Source of the DNA: Pseudomonas sp. BCA17
GTDB taxonomy: Bacteria; Pseudomonadota; Gammaproteobacteria; Pseudomonadales; Pseudomonadaceae
Reading direction: 5' to 3'
Assembly (NCBI RefSeq): GCF_004519405.1
Contig: NZ_SGWI01000001.1
Location: 558,001-622,000, forward strand
Length of the DNA stretch: 64,000 nt
Made by a program: the position numbers and the translations under genes. Positions 26,044 through 34,548 of this stretch are shown one piece after another (positions within the stretch are counted from its first letter, which is position 1; every line of letters starts with the position of its first letter). The notes beneath the pieces are model-generated. The model worked only from the letters and a program-made list of their open reading frames with translations, made no database searches and was not told the origin of the DNA.

Positions 26044-27321
26044 CTACTCGGCGTACGCCCACGTCATCCGGAACAACGCACCGCCCCACTCCGAATCCAG
26101 GACTTCCACCTGCCCGCCATGCCATTGGCTGACCCGCTGCACCAACGCCAGGCCCAGGCCGAAGCCACCGGTGCGGCGGTCACGGCTGGAGTCCAGGCGC
26201 ATGAAAGGTTCGAAGATCTTCGCCCGGCCCTCCAACGGAACGCCGGGGCCATCATCACTGACCCGCACTTCGTAACCCGTGCCGAACTTGACCAGCGACA
26301 CCTCCACGCGGCGCTCGGCATAACGAATGGCGTTGCGCAGCAGGTTGATCACCGCCCGCGCCATAAAGCGCGGCTCGATCTGGATAACATCCACTTCACA
26401 GGTACGCAACGACAGCTGCACGCCTGCCGCTTCAGCTTCGAGGGCCACGCTGCCAATGACACTGTCGAGCCAGCTGTGGGCCTCGATACTTTCGCGGGTG
26501 ACCTGTGTGGCGCCGCGTTCCAGGCTGGCGTAGGTGAGCAATTCGGAGACCATTTCCTCCAGCTCGCCCAAGTCGGCATACATGTCATTGATCAACTCAC
26601 GGCTCTGGCGCGGGTCGGCCTGTTGTTTGAGTTGATCGAGCTCGAACGATAACCGCGCAATCGGTGTACGCAATTCGTGGGACACCGCGTTGGTCAGTTC
26701 GCGCTGGTTGGCGATCAGGCTTTCGATGCGCTCAGCCATCTGGTTGAAGTGCCCGGCCAATTCGCGCACGGTGGAGCGGCGCGGCAGCAGGATGCGCGAG
26801 CCGAGCTGGTTATCACCAAAACGTTGCGCGGCCAAGCGGATATGTTCAAGGTCACGCCAGTGCGGGCGTACCCAGAAATACAGAACCACGGCCAGGCAGA
26901 CGCCCAGAAAACCGTAGGCCCACAGGTACAGCCACTTGGGTTCTTCCGGCAGCTTGATTTCCAGCAGTTGCGGACCGCCGTCGATGCTGGCGATGAACTC
27001 CATAAAGTCCCCGCGCACCACAAGCTGGCCTGCGTCGAGCAGGTGTTGTTCGCGCTCGCTCAATGCCAGTGCATCGTTCTGGACCAGCTTCAGGCGCAAT
27101 CCGTAATGCGGTTGCAACTCGGCCAGCCGGGCTTCACGCGCAGGCCCTTGCAACGTCCGCAGCTGTTCCACCAAAGCATAAGCCGGGCCGCGCAATGCTT
27201 CGCGGTTATAGACCTCGTTAGTTTCAGGCATCAGCTCATCGAGGGTGTAGTTGACCAGCCAGATCGCCCCCGCCAGACCGAGCGCCAGGATCACATACAG
27301 GCGCAGAAACAACCGCAGCAT
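26044..27321 (-). CDS. parS: Sensor histidine kinase ParS (RstB-like)
   Basis: This 425-residue inner-membrane kinase has TM1 at residues 5-25, a periplasmic sensor of about 105 residues, TM2 near 131-150 and a HAMP domain to about 205. The dimerisation/phospho-acceptor helix has His215 in NAVSHELRTPIARL, and the ATPase domain shows NLLRNAIRYA, VSDDGPGVP and GGFGLGLALV. The start abuts the parR stop with no gap, so they form one operon. Length, gene order and the neighbouring mipBA match ParS of P. aeruginosa; generic annotation pipelines would call it RstB. It probably reports envelope damage by cationic peptides together with MipA. Confidence 0.8.
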   Translation of the reverse strand: MLRLFLRLYVILALGLAGAIWLVNYTLDELMPETNEVYNREALRGPAYALVEQLRTLQGPAREARLAELQPHYGLRLKLVQNDALALSEREQHLLDAGQLVVRGDFMEFIASIDGGPQLLEIKLPEEPKWLYLWAYGFLGVCLAVVLYFWVRPHWRDLEHIRLAAQRFGDNQLGSRILLPRRSTVRELAGHFNQMAERIESLIANQRELTNAVSHELRTPIARLSFELDQLKQQADPRQSRELINDMYADLGELEEMVSELLTYASLERGATQVTRESIEAHSWLDSVIGSVALEAEAAGVQLSLRTCEVDVIQIEPRFMARAVINLLRNAIRYAERRVEVSLVKFGTGYEVRVSDDGPGVPLEGRAKIFEPFMRLDSSRDRRTGGFGLGLALVQRVSQWHGGQVEVLDSEWGGALFRMTWAYAE

Positions 27322-28029
27322 CTAAACCTCCCACGCGAAAGGGTTGAACAGGTACCCTTTGCCCCAGATGGTCTTGATACACACCGGTTCCCGGGGGTTG
27401 TCATTGAGTTTGCTGCGTAGTTTGCTGATGTAGACATCGACGCTGCGGTTGAGGCCATCGAAGGCAATGCCGCGCATGCGGTTGAGGATGTCGTCGCGGG
27501 AGAGAATCTTTCCCGAACTGCTGGCCAGCAACCACAGCAGTTCGAACTCCATGGTCGTCAGGTCGATGGCCTCACCCCCCAGGCTGACCACCCGGCAACT
27601 GCGGTCAATCGACAGCCGGCCAAATTCCAGGGAGCCACGCACGGTGGGTTCGGGCACTTGCCGGCGTTGCAGGGCACGCAAACGTGCGAGCAACACCGGC
27701 GGCTTGATGGGCTTGATCACATAGTCATCCGCGCCGGACTCCAGGCCCAGAATATGGTCCAGGTCATCTTCCTTGGCAGTGAGGATCACGATGGGTGTGT
27801 CAGACACGTTGCGAATCTCGCGACACACATGCAGGCCGCTCTGGCCCGGCAGCATCAGGTCGAGCACGACGATCTTCGGCTTGAAGTCCAGGAATGCCGC
27901 CAAGGCCTTATCGCCCCGATGCACCACCCGCACCTCGAAGCCGTGCTGCGCCAGAAAATGCGCGATCAGCCCCGCCAGCTTTTCGTCGTCCTCAACGAGC
28001 AGAACTTTGCCCAGACCCAGGTTTTCCAT
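27322..28029 (-). CDS. parR: OmpR-family response regulator ParR (RstA-like)
   Basis: This 235-residue regulator has a receiver domain with acidic pocket Glu13-Asp14-Asp15, phospho-acceptor Asp57 in VVLDLMLPG, and the conserved lysine in YVIKPIKPP. The C-terminal winged helix (FELLWLLASSSGKILSRDDILNRMRGIAFDGLNRSVDVYISKLRSKL) is OmpR/PhoB type and strongly RstA-like. It is followed directly by parS. ParR in P. aeruginosa activates mexXY, arn and mipBA and lowers oprD expression. Whether this homologue has the same regulon is inference. Confidence 0.8.
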   Translation of the reverse strand: MENLGLGKVLLVEDDEKLAGLIAHFLAQHGFEVRVVHRGDKALAAFLDFKPKIVVLDLMLPGQSGLHVCREIRNVSDTPIVILTAKEDDLDHILGLESGADDYVIKPIKPPVLLARLRALQRRQVPEPTVRGSLEFGRLSIDRSCRVVSLGGEAIDLTTMEFELLWLLASSSGKILSRDDILNRMRGIAFDGLNRSVDVYISKLRSKLNDNPREPVCIKTIWGKGYLFNPFAWEV

Positions 28030-28186
28030 AAATTCTCAGTGCGCAAACGCCGATTGAAGTGCCGCCATTATAGGTGGCAAGCTGTTGGACTGAAGCATCT
28101 GGCCATTACCGCCCAACGAAGCTTCATGCTTTTAAGAGTTTTTAACAAATAGCCTGCAATCTTTAACGCCATTCACAGGGAGTTGT

Positions 28187-29386
28187 ATGCGCAGGGATTA
28201 CCTGGCGTTCTTCGTTTCACTGTTCCTGTCGCGGCTGGCAGACCAGATCCTGTTGTTTATCGTGCCATTGATCGTGTTTCAGACTACCCAGAGCGTGGCC
28301 TGGGCGGGTTTCGCATTTTTTGTCGAGTCATTGCCGCGTTACCTGGCCTTTCCGGTGTGCGGGGCGGTATGCGACAAGTTTCCTGCGGTGCGCGTCCTGC
28401 ATATCAGCCAGGTATACCGGGCACTGGCCTGCGGGGCGGCGGTGACACTGTATGCCCTATTTGACGGCATCTACTGGATCGTACTGCTGTCGGCGGTGTG
28501 CGGGGTGTTGACCACCCAGGGCATCATGGCGCGGGAAGTGCTGATGCCGCATATTTTCAAACACTACACCTACACCAAGACCCTGTCCTATTCACAGATC
28601 GCCGACCAGAGTGGCTTGGTGCTGGGCCCACTGGCGGCGGCGCTGCTCCTGGAAATCCTGGCCTGGCATTGGGTGGTGCTGGGCGTTGCCGGGCTGTTTT
28701 TGCTGGCGGACCTGGCCATGCGGGTCTGGCAACGCACCAGCACCGTAAGCCTGCAAACCTTCGAACAACATGCGGATATCTGGCTGCAACCGTTGCGCAT
28801 CGCTTTCGGGCATATCCGCAGTCGGGTGGAATTGAGGCGGATCATCACCCTGGCGGTGGGCGTGAACCTGATCGTCGGCGTGACACTCGCCACGTCTGCG
28901 GCACTGGTCACCGGCCAGTTTGCCGCCGGCAAGGATGCTTATGCATTGCTGCAAGCGCTGGGGGCACTGGTGACGATCGGCATTCTGTTTTACCTGGCAC
29001 GGGCAGAGCTGCCGCTGAAGGTACTGGGCGGGCTGTCCTATTCGATGATCGGCGTCGGTGCGCTGATCATGGCCGTCAGCCCAAGCGTGTGGCTGTACGC
29101 CGTGGGTTTCCTGCTGGTCAGCGGTTTCGACAAGATGTTCAACGTGTACCTGCGCAGCACCCGCCAGCGGGTCATTCCGGTACAGGACTTCGGCAAGACG
29201 GTGGGCGTGATCACGCTGCTCAACAACCTGGCGCAACCCTTGGCAGGGCTGGCGATTGCGCTGCTGGCCGCACCGTTGGGCACGCAAACGGTGATCCTGC
29301 TATTGGCAGGCATCACCGCGCTGATCGGCGTGGCGATCGCCTCAGGCTGGCACGCCACTGTGAAAGCGGAACTCGACGTCGGGTGA
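28187..29386 (+). CDS. MFS transporter (EntS/MFS_3-like)
   Basis: This 399-residue inner-membrane protein has about 12 helices, starting RRDYLAFFVSLFLSRLADQILLFIVPLIVF and ending in a run of small hydrophobic residues. The DQSGLVLGPLAAALLLEI motif in helix five resembles the enterobactin-exporter (MFS_3) branch. The ATG at 28187 has a GGGAG ribosome site. It diverges from parR with 157 bp between starts, so it could belong to the ParR regulon. The substrate is unknown. Its end overlaps convergent miaE by 45 bp. Confidence 0.8.
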   Translation: MRRDYLAFFVSLFLSRLADQILLFIVPLIVFQTTQSVAWAGFAFFVESLPRYLAFPVCGAVCDKFPAVRVLHISQVYRALACGAAVTLYALFDGIYWIVLLSAVCGVLTTQGIMAREVLMPHIFKHYTYTKTLSYSQIADQSGLVLGPLAAALLLEILAWHWVVLGVAGLFLLADLAMRVWQRTSTVSLQTFEQHADIWLQPLRIAFGHIRSRVELRRIITLAVGVNLIVGVTLATSAALVTGQFAAGKDAYALLQALGALVTIGILFYLARAELPLKVLGGLSYSMIGVGALIMAVSPSVWLYAVGFLLVSGFDKMFNVYLRSTRQRVIPVQDFGKTVGVITLLNNLAQPLAGLAIALLAAPLGTQTVILLLAGITALIGVAIASGWHATVKAELDVG

Positions 29387-29944
29387 TTCGATCAGCTCCT
29401 GCTCGGCCGCCCTCACCCGCTCGATCACTTGGGCGATATCCTTGGCGTCGCCGTACTGATACGCCAGCTTCAAGTAACCCTGGAAGTGCCGCGCTTCGCT
29501 TTTCAGCAAGCCGAAGTAGAATTTGCCGAGTTCTTCGTCCAAATGCGGCACCAGTGCTTCGAAACGCTCGCAACTGCGCGCTTCGATAAAGGCACCGACC
29601 ACCAGGGTGTCCACCAGTTTGACCGGTTCATGGCTGCGTACCACCTTACGCAATCCCGAGGCATAACGGCCGGCGTGCAGCTGGCGCAACTCGACCTTGC
29701 GCTTTTTCATCAGGCGCATGACTTGTTCGTGGTGCACCAGCTCTTCGCGGGCCAGGCGCGACATCATATTGATCAAGTCAACATGGCCGTGGTACTTGGC
29801 GATCAGGCTCAGGGCGGTACTGGCGGCTTTGAATTCGCAGTTCTTGTGGTCGATCAGCAGGGTTTCCTGATCGGCCAATGCAGCCTGGACCCAGGCGTCG
29901 GGGGTGCGGCAGCCGAGGAATTCGTGGATTTCGGGCAGGTTCAT
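29342..29944 (-). CDS. miaE: tRNA-(ms2io6A)-hydroxylase MiaE
   Basis: This 200-residue non-haem diiron oxygenase hydroxylates the isopentenyl side chain of ms2i6A37 in tRNA, using O2. Ferritin-like helices carry the metal ligands, visible in DHKNCEFKAAS, RLAREELVHHEQV, GAFIEARSCERFEAL and SEARHFQGYLKLA. The ATG at 29944 opens MNLPEIHEFLGCRTPDAW, the usual N-terminus; the earlier ATG at 30013 would add unrelated residues. It is divergent from a universal-stress gene with an ANR site between them. Confidence 0.92.
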   Translation of the reverse strand: MNLPEIHEFLGCRTPDAWVQAALADQETLLIDHKNCEFKAASTALSLIAKYHGHVDLINMMSRLAREELVHHEQVMRLMKKRKVELRQLHAGRYASGLRKVVRSHEPVKLVDTLVVGAFIEARSCERFEALVPHLDEELGKFYFGLLKSEARHFQGYLKLAYQYGDAKDIAQVIERVRAAEQELIESPDVEFRFHSGVPA

Positions 29945-30018
29945 CGGGCTCACGGGTAAAAGGATCACAAAAGGCCGCCGATTATACCGACCGCGCCGCA
30001 GACCACCAGTCACGGGGC

Positions 30019-30032
30019 TTGATGTGCATCAA
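30019..30032. promoter_or_regulatory. ANR/FNR box (class II position)
   Basis: TTGATGTGCATCAA is a perfect TTGAT-N4-ATCAA palindrome. It is followed at the expected distance by a TATAGT -10 element (30056-30061), placing the box centre about 41.5 bases before a start near 30067. This is the classical class II ANR-activated promoter for the universal-stress gene. The box centre lies about 82 bases upstream of the divergent miaE start codon. Confidence 0.88.
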
Positions 30033-30095
30033 CATGACGCCTGGCGGGCAGCAACTATAGTTGTCTCATGCCCCCTCTTACTGGAGATCCCGATT

Positions 30096-30959
30096 ATGCA
30101 AGCCATCCGCAGCATTCTGGTGGTCATCGAGCCCGAGCATTCGGAAAGCCTGGCCCTCAAGCGTGCCAAGCTGATTGCCGGGGTCACCGGCGCGCACCTG
30201 CACCTGCTCGTGTGCGACAAGAAACACGAGCACTCGGCGCTGCTGAGCCTGCTCAAATCCGGTTTACAGGAGGATGGCTACAACGTGACCACCGAGCAGG
30301 CATGGAATGACAGCCTGCATGAAACCATCATCGACGTGCAGCAGGCCGAAGGCTGTGGGCTGGTGATCAAGCAACATTTCCCCGACAGTCCGCTGAAAAA
30401 GGCCCTGCTGACGCCCGCCGACTGGAAGCTGCTGCGTTACTGCCCGACGGCAGTCCTGCTGGTCAAGACGGCGACGCCGTGGACGGGCGGCGTGATCCTG
30501 GCGGCAATCGATGTCGGCAATACCGACGGCGAGCACCGCTCATTGCACAATTCGATCATCGACCATGGCTTTGATATCGCCAGTCTGGCCAAGGCGCAAT
30601 TGCACGTGATCAGCGCCCATCCATCGCCGATGTTGTCGGCGGCAGACCCGACTTTCCAGCTCAAGGAAACCATCGAGGCGCGTTATCGCGAGCAATGCAA
30701 GGCGTTTCAGGCCGAGTTCGATGTGGACGACTCTCACCTGCATATCGAAGAAGGCCCGGCGGATGTGCTGATCCCCTTCGCGGCCCATAAATGGCAAGCG
30801 GCGGTGACAATCATCGGCACGGTGGCGCGCACCGGGATTTCCGGGGCGCTGATCGGCAATACGGCGGAGGTGATACTGGATGCCGTGGAGAGCGATGTGC
30901 TGGTGCTCAAGCCCGACACCCTGATGGATCAGTTGCAGGAACTGGCCAGCAAACCCTGA
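30096..30959 (+). CDS. Tandem-domain universal stress protein (UspE-like)
   Basis: This 287-residue cytoplasmic protein has two Usp domains. The first begins MQAIRSILVVIEPEHSESLALKRAK; the second begins VILAAIDVGNTDGEHRSLHNSII and ends with TIIGTVARTGISGALIGNTAEVILDAVESDVLVLKP, the typical G-x-x-G-x9-G(S/N) nucleotide-type ending. The ATG at 30096 follows a GGAG ribosome site. Its promoter has a perfect ANR box, so expression should rise under low oxygen, as for the ANR-dependent Usp proteins that support anaerobic survival in P. aeruginosa. Confidence 0.9.
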   Translation: MQAIRSILVVIEPEHSESLALKRAKLIAGVTGAHLHLLVCDKKHEHSALLSLLKSGLQEDGYNVTTEQAWNDSLHETIIDVQQAEGCGLVIKQHFPDSPLKKALLTPADWKLLRYCPTAVLLVKTATPWTGGVILAAIDVGNTDGEHRSLHNSIIDHGFDIASLAKAQLHVISAHPSPMLSAADPTFQLKETIEARYREQCKAFQAEFDVDDSHLHIEEGPADVLIPFAAHKWQAAVTIIGTVARTGISGALIGNTAEVILDAVESDVLVLKPDTLMDQLQELASKP

Positions 30960-31020
30960 TCCGAGCTTTTGAACGATGCAGATCAATACAGGGAGCGGCT
31001 TGCGCAGCGGTTATCCGTTG

Positions 31021-31491
31021 TCAGTCAGAAAAGCCATCCCTGAGGAAACCGGGGGCGATGTAGCGCTGGTAATGGGCCTCGGACAGGATAAAGAACTCAC
31101 GGTCGATGGCATCACGCAACTCCGGTAACGCCCAATCGCGAAATTCCGGCAGCAGCACCATGCCGTAAGCTTCCAGGTTGGAAATCACCCGTGCGCCCCG
31201 GGCGATCAACTGGTAGGCCCAGCAGTACGCGGACTGGTGCGGCACGAAGCGAATCTTGCGCTGCTCCAACTGCCAACGCAGCGTCTTGGGGTCGAAGACC
31301 TCCACTTTACCGGCCATCACCTGCACCAACAGTTGTTCAAGTCGGAGCCAGACCGCACGTTTTTCTTCTTCGTCATAGCCATTCCACAGGATCACTTCAT
31401 GGTGGAAGCGCTTGCAGCCACGGCACACAAGGTCGCCGTAGACCGTGGAGCACAGGCCGACGCAAGGGGTCTTGATGGTTGGGTTGGACAT
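31021..31491 (-). CDS. DUF1289 domain protein
   Basis: This 156-residue cytoplasmic protein starts with the DUF1289 cysteine cluster TPCVGLCSTVYGDLVCRGCKRFHHEVILWNGY (four cysteines, likely a metal site), followed by EEEKRAVWLRLEQLL. The C-terminal half (about 90 residues, FVPHQSAYCWAYQLI...LPELRDAIDREFFILSEAHYQRY) is an extension typical of Pseudomonas members. Function is unknown. The ATG at 31491 matches the domain start; the frame-open ATG at 31608 lies in the acnB upstream region. Confidence 0.85.
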   Translation of the reverse strand: MSNPTIKTPCVGLCSTVYGDLVCRGCKRFHHEVILWNGYDEEEKRAVWLRLEQLLVQVMAGKVEVFDPKTLRWQLEQRKIRFVPHQSAYCWAYQLIARGARVISNLEAYGMVLLPEFRDWALPELRDAIDREFFILSEAHYQRYIAPGFLRDGFSD

Positions 31492-31887
31492 GGGCAATGC
31501 ACACAGCTCAGCGAAACAATGGGCCATGTTAGCCCTTTGTCTAAGGTTGATCACCCCGCAAACTTGGCCAGGCAACTTACCTTTAGATTTTTTTTGCCGT
31601 AGAATCATCCGGCCTTGTAAGGCGCCAATAATCCGCTGGAAGCTGTTTTCAAAGCGTCACGAGCACAGTCGTTCCTTCAGAACGGTGTTGGCGATGGTCA
31701 ATGACTCGGTAGGTCAAAACCCTCGCCAACCCTCATCAGCTCCGTTCTGCAGGCGTAAAACTTTGAAAGCAGCTTCTGTGAGGAATGCCGGCAGCGCTGG
31801 CTTTGCGGCTCAAAAAGCCCCCGAGCGCATGCGTGCCGTTCATTTCTGGATGAGCGTCCCGTGGGACCACTGATGAGGGTAATAACT
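31492..31887. other. Intergenic region upstream of acnB
   Basis: These 396 bp hold the divergent promoters of the DUF1289 gene and acnB. A possible sigma-70 promoter for acnB is TTACCT (31577-31582), a 17-base spacer, then TAGAAT (31600-31605), just after a T-rich tract. That would leave a leader of roughly 280 bases before the GTG start. I see no coding frame with support and no convincing small RNA or riboswitch. Confidence 0.4.
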
Positions 31888-34497
31888 GTGCTTGAAGCCT
31901 ACCGCAAACATATCGAAGAGCGTGCAGCACTGGGTATTGTTCCCCAGCCGCTTAACGCCGAACAAACCGCAGGCCTGGTCGAGCTGCTGAAAAACCCCCC
32001 GGCTGGCGAAGAAGCCTTCCTCGTTGACCTGATCACCAACCGCATTCCACCAGGTGTTGACGAAGCTGCCTACGTCAAGGCCGGTTTCCTGTCCGCCCTG
32101 GCCAAGGGCGAAGCCACTTCTCCCCTGATCGACAAGAAACGCGCCGTTGAACTGCTTGGCACCATGCAAGGCGGCTACAACATCGTGACCCTGGTTGAGC
32201 TGCTGGACGACGCCGAACTGGCTCCTGTCGCCGCCGCCCAACTCAAGCACACCCTGCTGATGTTCGATGCGTTCCACGACGTGGCTGAAAAAGCCCGGAA
32301 CGGCAACGAACATGCCAAGGCCGTGATCCAGTCCTGGGCCGACGGCGAGTGGTTCCGCAACCGCCCTACCCTGGCCGACAAGATCAGCCTGCGCGTATTC
32401 AAGGTGACCGGCGAAACCAACACCGACGACCTGTCGCCTGCGCCTGACGCCTGGTCTCGTCCTGATATCCCGCTGCACGCCCTGGCCATGCTGAAAATGG
32501 CTCGCGAAGGCATCGTACCGGACGAGCAAGGCAAGACCGGCCCGATGAAGCAGATCGAAGAAATGCGCGGCCAAGGCTTCCCGATCGCCTATGTGGGCGA
32601 CGTGGTCGGCACCGGTTCGTCGCGTAAGTCGGCAACCAACTCCGTACTGTGGTTCTTCGGCGACGACGTGCCTTACGTACCGAACAAGCGTGCCGGCGGC
32701 TTCTGCTTCGGCAGCAAGATCGCCCCGATCTTCTACAACACCATGGAAGATGCTGGCGCATTGCCGATCGAGTTCGACGTGTCCAACATGAACATGGGCG
32801 ACGTGATCGACCTGTACCCGCATGCCGGCAAAGTCTGCAAGCACGGTACCGACGAAGTCCTGGCCACCTTCGAAATGAAGACCCCGGTGCTGTTGGACGA
32901 AGTCCGCGCCGGCGGCCGTATCCCGCTGATCATCGGCCGTGGCCTGACCGACAAGGCTCGCGCTGAGCTGGGTCTTGGCCCTACCGACCTGTTCAAGCTG
33001 CCTGAAGCACCTGTCGACACCGGCAAAGGTTTCACCCTGGCACAGAAGATGGTCGGCAAGGCCTGCGGCCTGCCGGAAGGCAAAGGCGTTCGTCCCGGCA
33101 CCTACTGCGAGCCGAAGATGACCACCGTGGGCTCTCAGGACACCACCGGTCCTATGACCCGTGACGAACTGAAAGACCTGGCGTGCCTGGGCTTCTCGAC
33201 CGATCTGGTGATGCAGTCCTTCTGCCACACCGCGGCCTATCCAAAGCCAATCGACGTGACCACCCACCACACCCTGCCTGACTTCATCATGACCCGTGGC
33301 GGTGTGTCGCTGCGTCCTGGCGACGGCATCATCCACAGCTGGCTGAACCGTATGCTGCTGCCGGACACCGTCGGTACCGGTGGTGACTCCCACACCCGCT
33401 TCCCGATGGGCATCTCTTTCCCGGCCGGTTCTGGCCTGGTTGCGTTCGCCGCGGCCACCGGCGTCATGCCGCTGGACATGCCGGAATCGATCCTGGTGCG
33501 CTTCAAAGGCAAAATGAAACCTGGCATCACCCTGCGTGACCTGGTTCATGCCATTCCTTACTACGCGATCCAGTCCGGCTTGCTGACGGTCGAGAAGAAA
33601 GGCAAGAAGAACGCCTTCTCCGGCCGCATCCTGGAGATCGAAGGCCTGAACGACCTGACGCTGGAACAGGCGTTCGAGCTGTCCGACGCCTCGGCCGAAC
33701 GTTCGGCTGCCGGTTGCACCATCAAGCTGTCGAAAGAGTCCATCACCGAGTACCTGAACTCCAACATCACCCTGCTGCGCTGGATGATCGGTGAAGGCTA
33801 CGGCGATGCTCGCACCCTGGAACGTCGCGCCCAAGCGATGGAAGCCTGGGTTGCCAACCCAGAGCTGATGGAAGCCGATGCCGACGCGGAATACGCCGAA
33901 ATCATCGAAATCGACCTGAACGACATCAACGAGCCTATCCTCTGCGCTCCGAACGACCCGGACGATGCCCGTCTGCTGTCGAGCGTTGCCGGTGAGAAGA
34001 TCGACGAAGTGTTCATCGGTTCGTGCATGACCAACATCGGTCACTTCCGCGCTGCCGGCAAGCTGCTGGAACAGGTCAAGGGTCAGCTGCCAACCCGTCT
34101 GTGGCTGTCGCCGCCGACCAAGATGGACGCTCACCAACTGACCGAAGAAGGCTACTACGGCATCTACGGTAAGGCTGGCGCACGCATGGAAATGCCAGGC
34201 TGCTCGCTGTGCATGGGTAACCAGGCACGCGTAGAGCCGAACTCGACCGTGGTGTCGACGTCGACCCGTAACTTCCCGAACCGTCTGGGTGACGGCGCCA
34301 ACGTCTACCTGGCTTCGGCCGAGCTGGCGGCAGTGGCCTCTACCCTGGGTCGCCTGCCGACCGTCGAAGAGTACATGGGCTACGCAGCCAAGCTGGACAC
34401 CATGGCCAGTGATGTCTACCGCTACCTGAACTTCGACCAGATCGCCGAGTTCCGTAAAATCGCAGCAAGCGCCAACATCCCGGTGATTCAAGCCTAA
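31888..34497 (+). CDS. acnB: Bifunctional aconitate hydratase B / 2-methylisocitrate dehydratase
   Basis: This 869-residue TCA-cycle enzyme interconverts citrate and isocitrate. Translation most likely starts at the GTG at 31888, giving [18 protein letters not shown], which matches the E. coli AcnB start; a GAGGG ribosome site precedes it. The AcnB order is a HEAT-like N-terminal domain ([34 protein letters not shown]), the swivelling domain 4, then domains 1-3. The 4Fe-4S cysteines are visible in [16 protein letters not shown] and [13 protein letters not shown]. It is monocistronic and ended by a strong hairpin. Confidence 0.97.
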   Translation: MLEAYRKHIEERAALGIVPQPLNAEQTAGLVELLKNPPAGEEAFLVDLITNRIPPGVDEAAYVKAGFLSALAKGEATSPLIDKKRAVELLGTMQGGYNIVTLVELLDDAELAPVAAAQLKHTLLMFDAFHDVAEKARNGNEHAKAVIQSWADGEWFRNRPTLADKISLRVFKVTGETNTDDLSPAPDAWSRPDIPLHALAMLKMAREGIVPDEQGKTGPMKQIEEMRGQGFPIAYVGDVVGTGSSRKSATNSVLWFFGDDVPYVPNKRAGGFCFGSKIAPIFYNTMEDAGALPIEFDVSNMNMGDVIDLYPHAGKVCKHGTDEVLATFEMKTPVLLDEVRAGGRIPLIIGRGLTDKARAELGLGPTDLFKLPEAPVDTGKGFTLAQKMVGKACGLPEGKGVRPGTYCEPKMTTVGSQDTTGPMTRDELKDLACLGFSTDLVMQSFCHTAAYPKPIDVTTHHTLPDFIMTRGGVSLRPGDGIIHSWLNRMLLPDTVGTGGDSHTRFPMGISFPAGSGLVAFAAATGVMPLDMPESILVRFKGKMKPGITLRDLVHAIPYYAIQSGLLTVEKKGKKNAFSGRILEIEGLNDLTLEQAFELSDASAERSAAGCTIKLSKESITEYLNSNITLLRWMIGEGYGDARTLERRAQAMEAWVANPELMEADADAEYAEIIEIDLNDINEPILCAPNDPDDARLLSSVAGEKIDEVFIGSCMTNIGHFRAAGKLLEQVKGQLPTRLWLSPPTKMDAHQLTEEGYYGIYGKAGARMEMPGCSLCMGNQARVEPNSTVVSTSTRNFPNRLGDGANVYLASAELAAVASTLGRLPTVEEYMGYAAKLDTMASDVYRYLNFDQIAEFRKIAASANIPVIQA

Positions 34498-34510
34498 GGT
34501 GTGTTGACAT

Positions 34511-34548
34511 AAAAACGCCGCGTATCGCAAGGTACGCGGCGTTTTTTT
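34511..34548. terminator. Bidirectional intrinsic terminator between acnB and the SulP gene
   Basis: ACGCCGCGTA and TACGCGGCGT form a strong stem flanked by an A-run on the left and seven T on the right, so it can act on both strands. The stop codon of the SulP gene lies inside its 3' flank. Confidence 0.92.

Noticed and set aside
31840..34530. An 896-codon open frame antisense to acnB
   Set aside because: Same artefact: strong codon bias in acnB keeps stop codons out of the opposite strand. The composition is unlike a protein ([14 protein letters not shown] strings), and it crosses the intrinsic terminator.
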